Shown piece by piece: positions 8,175 through 17,952 of a DNA stretch of 64,000 nt. A program made the position numbers and the translations under genes. Within the stretch, counting starts at the first letter, position 1, and every line of letters begins with the position of its first letter. Under the pieces are notes generated by a model. It was not told the DNA's origin, searched no databases, and saw only the letters and a list, made by a program, of their open reading frames with translations. Source of the stretch: [Clostridium] fimetarium (lineage in GTDB: Bacteria; Bacillota; Clostridia; Lachnospirales; Lachnospiraceae). The stretch spans positions 60,957-124,956 of the forward strand of contig NZ_FOJI01000013.1 in the NCBI RefSeq assembly GCF_900111235.1. The letters run 5' to 3'.

Positions 8175-9359
8175 CTACTTCAATAGTGCCTTCATGATTC
8201 CACAATAACACTCTGTCACTTTCGTAAGCTGCTCAACCTCAACATACTCATCAATCGTATGCGCAAGTTTTTCATCAGATGGTCCCATACCAATTGTTTT
8301 TATTCCTGCTTCTCCGGCATAGTGGCTACCGTTGGTACAAAAATTATATTGTGTAATCTCCGGCTGAAATCCCATATCTTTTAATTCACCAAGAACGTTT
8401 TCGATAAAATCTTCTTCTTTTGAAAATAACCATCCTGGAAAAAATCGTTCCCCTGATATTGAATTTCCTGTATAGCATGTTTCATGTCCTGTTGCATAGG
8501 AAACCTTAGCCTTTAATTTATCATCTGATTCCATTAGTTCATTTAATCGCTTTTGAATTGGCTCTAGGACGCTTACCTTTGTTTCCCCAACTAAAAGCCT
8601 TCTATCGTATGTTACTCTACAGTATTCAGGAACAACTGAAGCACCAGGATATGGGCTTGATTTAATATCTGTCAGTTCTAAAATACCTTTCCCTAAAATC
8701 GGATGCTTCGGTGGTTCAATCTCTCTAATTGCATTGATTACGTGACTCATTGCATAGACTGCATTGATTCCTTTTTCTGGACTAGCTGAATGTGCAGGCA
8801 CGCCAAATGTTTCAACGACTATCTCAGCTCTACCTCTTTGTCCGATCTTCAAGTTCAAATTGGAAGCTTCTCCGATAATAACATAATCCGGTTTTACAAA
8901 TTCACTGATACTTCTTGCTGCAACGCCTTCAAAACATTCTTCATGTACAACACCTGCCACATAAAGTTCTCCTGCAAAATCTTTATCGCATTCTTTGGAA
9001 AATTTTGCAACTGCGCAAGCCATTGCTGCGACTGCACCTTTCATGTCACTTGTGCCTCTACCATATATTTTTTTGTCCACTATTTGCGCGCCAAATGGTG
9101 CATGTGTCCACTTTTCTTCATTTATAACTGGAACCGTATCAATATGACCATCAAAAAGTAATTTCTTACCCGGTCTTTTCCCTTTCATAATTCCAATCAC
9201 ATTGCCGTATGAATCAATCTTTACCTCGTCAAATCCATTTTGTTCAAAATATTCTTTTAATGTTTCACCGACCTGTTTTTCTTCGCCTGAATAGCTCTGG
9301 ATTCTGACTAATTTTTGGCACAGCTCAATTACTTCTTTGCTCTGTTTTTCATTTAACAT
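8175..9359 (-). CDS. ygeY: YgeY family M20 metallohydrolase linked to selenium/purine metabolism
   Basis: A 394-residue amidohydrolase of the M20/ArgE fold. Zinc-binding and catalytic motifs are visible: FDGHIDTVP near residue 70, GRGTSDMKGA near 98, VVHEECFEG near 130 with paired glutamates, and a late histidine in THTIDEY-like context (AHTIDEYVEV). It is the last gene of the ssnA-ygfK-dpaL-ygeY operon, the same neighbours as in E. coli and in gut bacteria that degrade urate anaerobically. It probably hydrolyses an amide or ureido intermediate; the exact substrate cannot be read from the sequence. GGAGG is 8 bases before the ATG. Confidence 0.92.
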   Translation of the reverse strand: MLNEKQSKEVIELCQKLVRIQSYSGEEKQVGETLKEYFEQNGFDEVKIDSYGNVIGIMKGKRPGKKLLFDGHIDTVPVINEEKWTHAPFGAQIVDKKIYGRGTSDMKGAVAAMACAVAKFSKECDKDFAGELYVAGVVHEECFEGVAARSISEFVKPDYVIIGEASNLNLKIGQRGRAEIVVETFGVPAHSASPEKGINAVYAMSHVINAIREIEPPKHPILGKGILELTDIKSSPYPGASVVPEYCRVTYDRRLLVGETKVSVLEPIQKRLNELMESDDKLKAKVSYATGHETCYTGNSISGERFFPGWLFSKEEDFIENVLGELKDMGFQPEITQYNFCTNGSHYAGEAGIKTIGMGPSDEKLAHTIDEYVEVEQLTKVTECYCGIMKALLK

Positions 9360-9376
9360 GGCTATTTCCTCCGCTA

Positions 9377-10582
9377 TTATTTATTTTCAGGTCGTGGATA
9401 GATCCCGTCCCATACAATCTTGTTATAACTTTCTTTATCTGTATCTCCTTCAGTGCTAAAGAATAGAAGTACAGAATCTTCATCGATTTTAAGTTTTTCT
9501 TTCCAATCACTTAGACTGCTATTTGTCATAATCTCATAAAACAAACCAAATCCTGCTGCTCCACTTTCTCCTGATATAATTCTTGAATCTGCTTCTAACG
9601 GTGAAGAAAGCACCCTCATTCCCTGTGCTGCTACGTAGTCAGGGCAAGAAATATAGTTGTCACAATAGTTTCTTAAAATCTCTATCCCTACAGTAATTGG
9701 TTCACCACAGGCAAGGCCTGCCATAATTGTATTCATGTCGCCCGTTACAGGATGAATCTTTCCATCATTTGCTTTCATTGTCTTGAATATACATGCTGCT
9801 GCATTTGGTTCAACAATCGTAATGATTGGCTGATTCTCACCATATATAGAGGCGAAAAATCCAGTCACACCTGATGCAAATGAACCAACACCAGCCTGAA
9901 GAAAAATATGTGTCGGTTTTATATCTTTCATTTGTTGATGTGCTTCATATGCCATAGTGGTATATCCTTGCATAATATGTGTGGGAATATCTTCATAACC
10001 ATCCCATGAAGTATCCTGCACAAGCACCCATCCATTTTCATTTGCATCACGATTGGCAAGTCTTACAGCATCATCGTAATTTAAATCCGTAATTTCAGCG
10101 GTTGCACCAGCAGCTCTTATATTTTCAAGTCTTTCACTAGCGCTTCCCTTTGGCATATAGATCACAGAAGACTGCTTTAATGCACTTACTGTCCAAGCCA
10201 CACCTCTTCCATGATTTCCATCTGTTGCTGATATAAATGTAATGTCTCCAAGCTTATTTCTAACCTCATCAGAAACCATTTTATCATAAGGGAGGTCATC
10301 GATATCCATATCTAATTTTTCAGCTATATAGCTTCCAATGGCATAACTTCCACCGAGTACCTTAAATGCGTTCAGTCCAAATCGATAAGATTCGTCTTTT
10401 ACGAATATATTTTTTACACCCAGTTTTGATGCTAGATTTTCCAATTCTCTTAAAGGAGTTGGTTCATAGATTGGAAAGCTTTTATGGAATCTATTTACTT
10501 TTTCTGCGACCTCTAGGTTTAGATTGTCTACAGATGGTTTTTTGTTTGAATTCCTAAGATGTTGAATTATTTCAAAACTCAT
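9377..10582 (-). CDS. dpaL: Diaminopropionate ammonia-lyase
   Basis: A PLP enzyme (YgeX/DpaL) that converts 2,3-diaminopropionate to pyruvate and ammonia. The PLP lysine is in GLNAFKVLGGSYAIG around residue 78, and the glycine-rich phosphate loop and later GESGAAGFG segment are present. Length of 401 residues is normal. It overlaps the stop of the ygfK-like gene by 11 bases, so translation is coupled. In anaerobic purine degradation, ring-opened products are thought to pass through 2,3-diaminopropionate, so this enzyme would deliver pyruvate to central metabolism. That assignment comes from known clusters, not from this sequence alone. Confidence 0.95.
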   Translation of the reverse strand: MSFEIIQHLRNSNKKPSVDNLNLEVAEKVNRFHKSFPIYEPTPLRELENLASKLGVKNIFVKDESYRFGLNAFKVLGGSYAIGSYIAEKLDMDIDDLPYDKMVSDEVRNKLGDITFISATDGNHGRGVAWTVSALKQSSVIYMPKGSASERLENIRAAGATAEITDLNYDDAVRLANRDANENGWVLVQDTSWDGYEDIPTHIMQGYTTMAYEAHQQMKDIKPTHIFLQAGVGSFASGVTGFFASIYGENQPIITIVEPNAAACIFKTMKANDGKIHPVTGDMNTIMAGLACGEPITVGIEILRNYCDNYISCPDYVAAQGMRVLSSPLEADSRIISGESGAAGFGLFYEIMTNSSLSDWKEKLKIDEDSVLLFFSTEGDTDKESYNKIVWDGIYPRPENK

Positions 10583-12179
10583 AATATTCCTCCAGGCATT
10601 TTATTTTTTCTTTTACTTGTTCTTTTACTTCATCATTTTTTATACGAAATATTGGGTCTTTTCCATCCATTACAAGTCCTTCATTTTCACTAGAATGAAA
10701 TGCTTCCATACTATCGAATATGGTCAGCTTATCCAAATATGGTTTATGACCTGCGATACAAAAGAAGCTACAGTTTCCGCATTGATTACAAAGTCTGTCA
10801 TAATGAATTACGTAAGTTTTTTTGTCCTTTACAATCTTTTTATTTGCACGATTCGGACATACATCCACACAGTTGTTACATTTCCCACAAAGAAGAGAAT
10901 AGTCCTTGGATATTGCGAAGCTTTTTTCAACCTTTTTGCAGTATTCCAGATGCGTAATTGCTTTTTTTGCCAAATCATTTAATGCCTCAACATCCACAGT
11001 TCCAGTTTTAACTCTCTCATGCTTATCTGCCTGCACATTCATTTTGGTTATGTTTTTGTATCCACCTGGCTTTAATAAAATCGAAGAAATCGTTACTGGA
11101 TAGATACCCGTTTTTAGGATTTCTTCTACGTTGCTTGTATCTGCGCCTCCCGAATAAGATATTGGGAGCTTTCCATCAAATTCTGCTTCCAACTTTGCGG
11201 CTACCGCTATCGCAATGGGATACAATGGCGTTCCTGATAAATACATATTCTCACCAGCAAGCTCATTTCTATTAATTTTTACCTGAAATGTGTTTGTAAG
11301 TTTGACGCCAAACGCTTTTCCTTCTTTTTTTGCGATTTCCAGCAGAACAGTAATCATTTTTACCGCATTAGGGAAATCAAGATCCGTCTCAAATATTTCA
11401 TCGTCAAAAGTAATATGTGTATAACCCATGCTATCTAAAATTGTTCGAATGGCATCGTTTCCCAATAGGGTTGGATTCATCTTCACATAGGTATTCAGTG
11501 CTTTTTTCTCAATGCAATATCTAGCGATTGACTCAATTTCTTCGTTTTTACATCCATGCATCGTCGAAAGTGCGATTGTATGAGATATCGCAGGAGATAT
11601 TGATTCCACAAAATCCTGTGTTACATTTTCAAACATCTCTAGGTGTGAAAGAATATATTCAATATCTTTTTTCCATTCATTTGTTTCTTTGGCATTCTTC
11701 ATATTTTCAATGAATTCGTCTATTTTTTTAGATTGGATTCCGGCCAGATTATAACCGATACTCATGATAAAGTTGAATCCATTTATATTTCCTAACTGCA
11801 ATTCTTGAATCAATATTTTCAACAAAATATATGCTTTAATATATTCATCCGCTGCCTGTTTTACAGTAAGTTCTGTAGACCATTCCGTATTATAAACTTC
11901 TTGTGAAGAATAAATACATGGTTTTACAATCCCTAACGCTTCTCCGTCTATAATCTGAACTGTTTTCAATTCAAAATGAGAGGCGCCTGCCCCATATGCA
12001 GCCACTATATTTCCTGCCAACTGCGTATGTGGTCCTGCTGCCGGTCCGATTGCACTTATGTAGTCCATATCTGTGTTACGACTTACCGGAACAGATAAGA
12101 AACTATTATTTATTCTATATTCATCTAAGAGCCTTTTCAGTAATTGCTCAAAAGATATTGGGTTCATTTTATCGCTCAT
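10572..12179 (-). CDS. ygfK: Short YgfK-like iron-sulfur oxidoreductase
   Basis: The first ~420 residues match the N-terminal barrel of YgfK, with GPAAGPHTQLAGNIV, ELKTVQI, NTEWSTE and a SYSGGADT to LLKPGGY segment. The last ~110 residues are a ferredoxin-like module, with CGKCNNCVDVCPNRA and CNQCGNCSFFC motifs for two 4Fe-4S clusters. E. coli YgfK is about 1030 residues; this protein is 535 and lacks the middle GltD-like flavin/NAD module, so electrons must come from elsewhere. I choose the ATG at 12179 (GGAG 8 bases upstream) over 12209. It overlaps ssnA and dpaL by 11 bases each. It probably reduces a purine-ring or ring-opened intermediate. Confidence 0.88.
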   Translation of the reverse strand: MSDKMNPISFEQLLKRLLDEYRINNSFLSVPVSRNTDMDYISAIGPAAGPHTQLAGNIVAAYGAGASHFELKTVQIIDGEALGIVKPCIYSSQEVYNTEWSTELTVKQAADEYIKAYILLKILIQELQLGNINGFNFIMSIGYNLAGIQSKKIDEFIENMKNAKETNEWKKDIEYILSHLEMFENVTQDFVESISPAISHTIALSTMHGCKNEEIESIARYCIEKKALNTYVKMNPTLLGNDAIRTILDSMGYTHITFDDEIFETDLDFPNAVKMITVLLEIAKKEGKAFGVKLTNTFQVKINRNELAGENMYLSGTPLYPIAIAVAAKLEAEFDGKLPISYSGGADTSNVEEILKTGIYPVTISSILLKPGGYKNITKMNVQADKHERVKTGTVDVEALNDLAKKAITHLEYCKKVEKSFAISKDYSLLCGKCNNCVDVCPNRANKKIVKDKKTYVIHYDRLCNQCGNCSFFCIAGHKPYLDKLTIFDSMEAFHSSENEGLVMDGKDPIFRIKNDEVKEQVKEKIKCLEEYYEF

Positions 12180-13524
12180 ATAAATCTCTCCATAATTCTG
12201 CAGAAGCATCTCTACAATTTTCTAGTAATTCCTCTGTATTATTGATTACAAGCTTACGATTCTTCATTAATACTCTTCCATTTACAATCGTTGTATCAGT
12301 TAATGCACCACTCATCCCAAATATGATATGTCCATCGACATTTGCCTCATTCATAGGGGTAAATGGATTGTAATCCACCACAATAATGTCTGCCACAGCT
12401 CCAGCTTTTAATATACCTATCTGCTCCCCAAACATTTCTGACACAATTGATGCATTATTTTGAAACAGCATCTGTGCAGCTTCCAAAAATCCTCTGTCTG
12501 GATTTCTGCTGTTATGTTTCTGCAAAATATTCGCAACTTTTACTGATTCCAGCATATCATTTGTATAGCCATCTGTACCCAACCCCACCAAGATTTCTTT
12601 ATCTATCATTTTTAATACATCAGGACAACCAACTGCATTGGCCATATTGGATTCTGGATTATGAATTACAGTTGTGTTCGTCTCTTTCAGGATATCCATA
12701 TCTTTCTCTGAAATATGAATACAATGACCTGCTATTGTTTTTGGTCCAAGAAGACCTTTTTTGTTTAGACGCTCCACCACTGAACAGCCATATTTCTCTA
12801 GACAATCTAGATTATCATATTCACCTTCGGCTACATGAATATGGTACCCTTTTCCATAGTAATTATGTTCTTTGCAATACGCTATTGTTTCATCGCTTAA
12901 GGTAAATGAAGCATGCATGCCTATCATGGCCTTTAACATTGGATTTGGATTCTTTTCTGTGAACTCTATAAAATCACAGGTCTCACTAACTGCCTCTTTC
13001 ATTTTATCTTGCCCATCGCGGTCGGATATCTCATAAGCCAGACATGTTCTAATTCCAATAATTGCAGCCGCATCTGCTATTTTAAAAAGGCTTCCTTTGA
13101 TTTCTTTATAGCTTGCGTGATGATCTACTACCGTTGTTACTCCATTTCTAATGCATTCCATATAAGTACCTATCGCACTGCAATATGTTTGATTAAGGTC
13201 CAAATGCCTATCTATTTTCCACCATGTTCCCTCAAGTATTTCTAAAAAATCAGTAGGATGGTTACCAAAAATATTAAGCCCTCTTGCAAATGCACTATAG
13301 ATATGATTATGCGCATTAATATATCCTGGCATGATCACCTTGCCTGCTGCATCTATATATTCTATATCTTTATATTTGTTTTTTAAAACTGAGTCCTGTC
13401 CAACTTCTTTGATATAGCCGTCTTCAATTAAAACAGCACCATTTTCAATATAAGGGTTATCTTTGTCTCTGGTAACTAGACATCCGTTCCCAATCAATAT
13501 TCGTTTACTATTCATATTTTCCAT
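12169..13524 (-). CDS. ssnA: Putative aminohydrolase SsnA
   Basis: A 451-residue metal-dependent amidohydrolase. The HxH metal site is in INAHNHIYSAFARGL near residue 70. The SsnA-typical WWKIDRHLD and VVDHHASYK motifs follow, then HIHVAEGE, GHCIHIS and the GLGTDGYTND aspartate. It is the first gene of the four-gene operon ssnA-ygfK-dpaL-ygeY and overlaps ygfK by 11 bases. SsnA genes sit in E. coli and anaerobe purine clusters, and SsnA likely deaminates or opens a purine-derived ring. The operon has its own promoter and a leader terminator. Confidence 0.92.
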   Translation of the reverse strand: MENMNSKRILIGNGCLVTRDKDNPYIENGAVLIEDGYIKEVGQDSVLKNKYKDIEYIDAAGKVIMPGYINAHNHIYSAFARGLNIFGNHPTDFLEILEGTWWKIDRHLDLNQTYCSAIGTYMECIRNGVTTVVDHHASYKEIKGSLFKIADAAAIIGIRTCLAYEISDRDGQDKMKEAVSETCDFIEFTEKNPNPMLKAMIGMHASFTLSDETIAYCKEHNYYGKGYHIHVAEGEYDNLDCLEKYGCSVVERLNKKGLLGPKTIAGHCIHISEKDMDILKETNTTVIHNPESNMANAVGCPDVLKMIDKEILVGLGTDGYTNDMLESVKVANILQKHNSRNPDRGFLEAAQMLFQNNASIVSEMFGEQIGILKAGAVADIIVVDYNPFTPMNEANVDGHIIFGMSGALTDTTIVNGRVLMKNRKLVINNTEELLENCRDASAELWRDLYER

Positions 13525-13564
13525 GATTCACCCCTATTCATTGAACTTATTTTCATTACAAAAG

Positions 13565-13596
13565 CAAAAAAATGCACACAGCTATGCTATGTACAA
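13565..13596 (-). terminator. Leader terminator (attenuator) before ssnA
   Basis: On the minus strand TGTACATAGC pairs with GCTGTGTGCA over 10 positions, including G-T pairs, and is followed by seven T. It lies about 35 bases downstream of the promoter -10 and 40 bases before the ssnA start. An overlapping weaker hairpin ACAAC-aatga-GTTGT could compete with it as an antiterminator. Confidence 0.75.
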
Positions 13597-13627
13597 CTTC
13601 ATTGTTGTTTCATCTTTATTTATAATC

Positions 13628-13679
13628 AGTATAACTTCCATCTTTTTTCGTGTCAAGAGTTTTTTGGTCATTTAGTCAA
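13628..13679 (-). promoter_or_regulatory. ssnA operon promoter with upstream purine-regulon box
   Basis: TTGACA (13651-13656) and TATACT (13628-13633) are 17 bases apart on the minus strand, a near-consensus promoter. The box TTGACTAAATGACCAAAA (13662-13679) lies immediately upstream of the -35. Because it is not itself part of this promoter, it is better explained as a protein-binding site shared with the promoters at 8.1 and 29.57 kb. Confidence 0.75.
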
Positions 13680-13696
13680 ATATTGAAATTGAATAG

Positions 13697-13740
13697 ATAA
13701 AAAATTCATGTAACACGATATAGTTACATGAATTTTTTCA
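13697..13740 (-). terminator. Terminator of the xanthine dehydrogenase operon
   Basis: A 13-bp perfect stem (aaattcatgtaac 702-714 with gttacatgaattt 723-735, all plus 13000) is flanked by T runs on both strands. It lies directly after the stop of the 13745 gene and before the ssnA promoter, and probably closes the 14-gene operon. Confidence 0.85.
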
Positions 13741-13744
13741 TTTT

Positions 13745-16297
13745 TTATTTTGAATATGGCGTATCTTTTAACGGAAGTGAAGTACGAAAAATTCCATCAC
13801 GTTTATAATAAGCGGCCTGTGCTGCAGGAGAGGTTGGGATAAGTGGTATTTCTCCAATACCTTTTGCTCCATAAGCCAGTTCTGAATGATTTTTTTCAAT
13901 CAAAATGGTTTCTATTTCTGGTACATCTGTTGCTCTGAACAATCCTAGTTTTCCATAAGAAACGGTTGGTCGTCCTCCTACTATCTTTGGATTTTCTGTA
14001 AGTCCAAATCCGAGTCCCATAACAACTCCACCTTCTATCTGGCCTTCGACATTTGTAGGATTAATTGCACGGCCTACATCATGCGCTGCAACGACTTTCT
14101 TCACCTTGCCATCAACACCTAGTATTACAACTTGCGCAGCATATCCATAAGCAAGATGACTTACTGGATTTTCTTTCTTCGAACCCATTGGATCTGTAAT
14201 TCCGACAAATTCTTCATAGTACTCTTTTCCTTCAAGTTCCTTCAATGAATATGTTTTTAAATCCTCTTTCAATTTGAGACCGACTCTTCTTGTTGTTTCA
14301 CCTGTTATCACAGTCTGTCTTGAAGCGGTACTCGTTCCTGAATTTGGTGTAATATTCGTATCCGGCTTTGCTACTATAATATTTTTAGGTGTAAGCCCCG
14401 TTGCTTCACATAGAATTGAACGCATTGTTTCAGCAATTCCCTGACCCATGCAAGCTGCACTTGTTCGAAGGCTTACAATTTCGTTTTCGATTTTCAAACG
14501 AACACGCCCTGTATCTGGAATTCCTACACCTACTCCAGCATTTTTGATTGCACACGCAAGTCCTGCGTGATCAAAATTATCATAATATGCTTTCTTTACT
14601 GCATCAAGACATTCTACAATTCCTGTACCTTCATCAGCAATCTGACCATTGGGAATTACTTGTCCTGGTCGGAGTGCATTCAAATAACGTATTTCAAAAG
14701 GATCAATCCCTACTTTTTCGGCAAGCTGATTGAGATTACATTCTGTCGCAAACATCGTCTGTGTTACACCAAATCCGCGGAATGCCCCACTTGGTACATT
14801 ATTTGTATAAATAGATTGACCAATAATATCAATATTTTGATAATTATACGGTCCTGCAGCATGCGTACACGCTCTTTGCAAAACTGGTCCACCAAGAGAT
14901 GCATATGCTCCAGTATCTGCGATTAGACGTAACCTCATTCCTGTTAGTTTACCATTTTTATCACAACCTGTTGTAAGTTCCATCTCCATTGGATGACGTT
15001 TCGGATGTACAAATAAACTTTCATCTCTTGTTAAGGTCACTTTTACTGGCACTTTTGCAAGATATGCAAGTAGTGCAGCATGATGCTGAACACTCATATC
15101 TTCTTTGCCACCGAATCCACCACCTACATATGCACTAATAATTCGCAGTTTTTCTTTTGGTATTCCGAGTAGATCACCAATCTCTCTGTATTCATCATAA
15201 ACACTTTGCCCTCCGGTAAAGACAGTAAGAGAATCTCCTTCCGGTACTGCTAAAGCACTTTCTGGCTCTAAAAATGCATGTTCTTGTGCTGGTGTTGTAT
15301 ACGTATTCGTTACAATAAATGCAGATTCTTTTAGTACTTTGTCTACATCGCCTCTTTTAATCAATTCCGTGCGATATACATTACCTGTTTCATGAATCAG
15401 ATATGCATCTTCTTTCATAGCCTCTTTCGCAGATAACAATGGTACTCTTTCTTCATAATCTACTTCAATTAGCTTTTTAATCTCTTCAACTGCCTTCTTC
15501 GTTTTTGCTGCTACTAATGCAACTGAATCACCAAGATACCTTGTCTCTTCGCCTACCGCAATCAATGCCGGCCAATCCTGCGTCAAATGTCCAATCACTC
15601 GCTGTCCAGGAACATCTTGTGCCAAAACAATCTTCACAACATCTGGATGCTTAAGCGCATTACTAATATCAATACTTTTCACGAGTGCTCTTGGATATTT
15701 AGAACGAAGTGCAGAGCCATAAGTCATTCCCTCGACCTTTAAGTCATCTGCAAATTTTGCAGTACCTAGTATTTTACCAGTAGCATCTGGTCGAAATGTT
15801 CTTTCACCGATTTTTCCTGTAAACTCTTTTACTGGTATTGCTTTATTATCTCTAAAAAACTCTGCTGCCAATAATATTGCTTCCTCAATCTTTTTATACC
15901 CTGTACAGCGGCAAATATTTCCTTTGATTGCCTTTTTGACGTCGTCTCTTGTTGGACTTTCATTGACATCGATAAGTGCTTTTGCACTAATAATCATACC
16001 CGGGATACAAAAACCACATTGCACTGCACCCGCTTGATTAAAACAGAAATCATATACTTCTTTTTCTCTATCTGTTAATCCCTCAATTGTGAGGACATCT
16101 GCACCATCAAGTTTTTTTGTCGTCATAAGACAAGCTCTTGCTTTCTTTCCATCAGCCAGAATCATACACGCACCGCATGCGCCCTCACTACATCCGTTTT
16201 TAAGCGAGGTTATATCTAGATGATCTCTCAAATAATCTAAAAAATTCAATTCTAGTTCTGTTTCTATTTTCATTCCATTAATCGTAAATTTATACAT
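13745..16297 (-). CDS. Selenium/molybdenum-dependent xanthine dehydrogenase, fused 2Fe-2S and molybdopterin subunits
   Basis: A purine hydroxylase of 850 residues. Residues 1-155 carry two 2Fe-2S clusters (CSEGACGAC and QCGFC, then CRCTGY). The rest is the molybdopterin-binding part, with GGGFGGKED, GAFRGFGVTQ and the GAKGIGEIP segment carrying the likely general-base glutamate. There is no FAD domain, so it may share the FAD subunit encoded at 17953-18795 or use another acceptor. The start at 16297 has AGGAG 7 bases upstream; a longer frame to 16378 would overlap the previous gene and lacks such a site. It resembles XdhD and selenium-dependent xanthine dehydrogenases. No in-frame selenocysteine is seen. 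Confidence 0.93.
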   Translation of the reverse strand: MYKFTINGMKIETELELNFLDYLRDHLDITSLKNGCSEGACGACMILADGKKARACLMTTKKLDGADVLTIEGLTDREKEVYDFCFNQAGAVQCGFCIPGMIISAKALIDVNESPTRDDVKKAIKGNICRCTGYKKIEEAILLAAEFFRDNKAIPVKEFTGKIGERTFRPDATGKILGTAKFADDLKVEGMTYGSALRSKYPRALVKSIDISNALKHPDVVKIVLAQDVPGQRVIGHLTQDWPALIAVGEETRYLGDSVALVAAKTKKAVEEIKKLIEVDYEERVPLLSAKEAMKEDAYLIHETGNVYRTELIKRGDVDKVLKESAFIVTNTYTTPAQEHAFLEPESALAVPEGDSLTVFTGGQSVYDEYREIGDLLGIPKEKLRIISAYVGGGFGGKEDMSVQHHAALLAYLAKVPVKVTLTRDESLFVHPKRHPMEMELTTGCDKNGKLTGMRLRLIADTGAYASLGGPVLQRACTHAAGPYNYQNIDIIGQSIYTNNVPSGAFRGFGVTQTMFATECNLNQLAEKVGIDPFEIRYLNALRPGQVIPNGQIADEGTGIVECLDAVKKAYYDNFDHAGLACAIKNAGVGVGIPDTGRVRLKIENEIVSLRTSAACMGQGIAETMRSILCEATGLTPKNIIVAKPDTNITPNSGTSTASRQTVITGETTRRVGLKLKEDLKTYSLKELEGKEYYEEFVGITDPMGSKKENPVSHLAYGYAAQVVILGVDGKVKKVVAAHDVGRAINPTNVEGQIEGGVVMGLGFGLTENPKIVGGRPTVSYGKLGLFRATDVPEIETILIEKNHSELAYGAKGIGEIPLIPTSPAAQAAYYKRDGIFRTSLPLKDTPYSK

Positions 16298-16307
16298 TTG
16301 CTTTCTC

Positions 16308-17909
16308 CTAACTTCTTCTAATGACCATACCATTACGTTTCTTCGTATATTTTCCATTTTCCACTGCCGTTTCACCATTTACGATAACGTACTCAATGCC
16401 CTCTGGAAATTGTTTAGGGTTCTCAAAGGTTCCCTTGTCAATAATTGTATCCGGGTTAAAGATCGTTATATCTGCATAATATCCAACCCTGATAAAACCT
16501 CTTTCTTTTATGTTAAGCGCATCAGCTGCCTTACCTGTCATCTTGTAAATGGCTTCTACTAATGAAAGGACGTTCTCTTGCCTTACGTATTTTCCAAGGA
16601 CTCTTGCAAATGAGCCATATACCCTTGGGTGAGGAGTTCCAGATAAAAGTCCATCGGTACATACATTCATCTCGCTACGTTTCATTATTTTTTTGACATG
16701 GTCTTCCAACCCGTAGAAATCAACCATTCCTACTGCATTTTGTTCTTCCATAAGTAGATCAAACGTTGCTTCAAGCGGTTCTTTTTTCTTAAGTTCGCCA
16801 AGTTGAAGTAGACTTAAACCTACTACATCTTTATTTTTTGGAGATGCTACACTTGTAATAAATATACCTTCCACTCCTGCAAAATCAATAAAATTATCCC
16901 ATCCAGGAATCCCATCTGTCATATCTTTCTTCATCTTTTCACGAAGATCTTTGCTTTTAAGTCGCTCCACTAGCTTATCCGTGCCGCCATCGTGAACCCA
17001 CGGTGGAAGTATAACGCCTAACATTGTACTTCCCGCCACATATGGGTACTGATCTAAGGATACTTTAATCCCTTCTTTCTTAGCACGATCAAGCAAATCA
17101 AACATTTGATCAAGATATTTCCAGTTCTTTTTACCACATACCTTAAAGTGTGAAAAATGAATCTGAACGCCACTTTCTCTACCTATTTCAATAATCTCCT
17201 CCATTGAAGAAATAATTGTATCCGCTTCACTTCTTTGGTGTACTACAAATACACCATCGAATTCATTTACAACTTTACATATTTCAATTATTTCTTTAGT
17301 ATTCGAATATGCGCATGGCATATAAATGAGTCCAGATGATAAACCTAGACATCCCGACTCCATCTCACGTCTGGTTATGTCACACATCTTCTTGATTTCT
17401 TCGTCGCTAGCTTCATGATTGCCTAATCCCATCGCTTCCATTCTTACATTTCCATGTGGTAATAGGTAACTTTCATTCACAGCAGGCTTTGCTTTTTCAA
17501 TCATCGCGAGATAATTTTTAGTGGTTTCATATTCCCAATTAATTTCACTACTCTCGCCATCCAAGCCTGCAAGATTTTTTCTCCATGCTGAAATATATTG
17601 AATTGGAAGTGGTGCCATTGAAATCCCATCTTGACCTAGTACTTCTGTTGTGATTCCTTGCATCAGTTTCGGCTCAACATCAGGTTCTGTAAGCACTTTC
17701 AAATCACTATGACTGTGCGTATCAATAAAACCTGGAGAAACAATATAACCTTTTACATCAATGACCTTCACCTCTGATGTAATTGATTTTTCCCAATCTT
17801 TTGAATCCCCAATTGCAACAATCCTGCTATTATCTATGAAAATATCACCTACATAGGATTCTACATTGTTTCCATTTATAATCGTTCCATTTTTTATTAA
17901 CATTGCCAT
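16308..17909 (-). CDS. D-aminoacylase-like amidohydrolase
   Basis: A 533-residue member of the N-acyl-D-amino-acid deacylase branch of the amidohydrolase superfamily. The HxH metal site is in GFIDTHSHSDL near residue 65. Other family motifs are TEVLGQDGISMAP, GLSSGLIYMPC and the DQYPYVAGSTML segment, with a late CTDGLLSGTPHPRVYG aspartate. It is embedded in the molybdenum hydroxylase operon, 10 bases before the fused xanthine dehydrogenase gene. It may therefore act on a ring-opened or ureido purine intermediate rather than on D-amino acids. That role is inference from context only. Confidence 0.88.
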   Translation of the reverse strand: MAMLIKNGTIINGNNVESYVGDIFIDNSRIVAIGDSKDWEKSITSEVKVIDVKGYIVSPGFIDTHSHSDLKVLTEPDVEPKLMQGITTEVLGQDGISMAPLPIQYISAWRKNLAGLDGESSEINWEYETTKNYLAMIEKAKPAVNESYLLPHGNVRMEAMGLGNHEASDEEIKKMCDITRREMESGCLGLSSGLIYMPCAYSNTKEIIEICKVVNEFDGVFVVHQRSEADTIISSMEEIIEIGRESGVQIHFSHFKVCGKKNWKYLDQMFDLLDRAKKEGIKVSLDQYPYVAGSTMLGVILPPWVHDGGTDKLVERLKSKDLREKMKKDMTDGIPGWDNFIDFAGVEGIFITSVASPKNKDVVGLSLLQLGELKKKEPLEATFDLLMEEQNAVGMVDFYGLEDHVKKIMKRSEMNVCTDGLLSGTPHPRVYGSFARVLGKYVRQENVLSLVEAIYKMTGKAADALNIKERGFIRVGYYADITIFNPDTIIDKGTFENPKQFPEGIEYVIVNGETAVENGKYTKKRNGMVIRRS

Positions 17910-17952
17910 ATTCTTATTCTCCTTATCCTGAGTGCCTAAGTAACAACACTGA

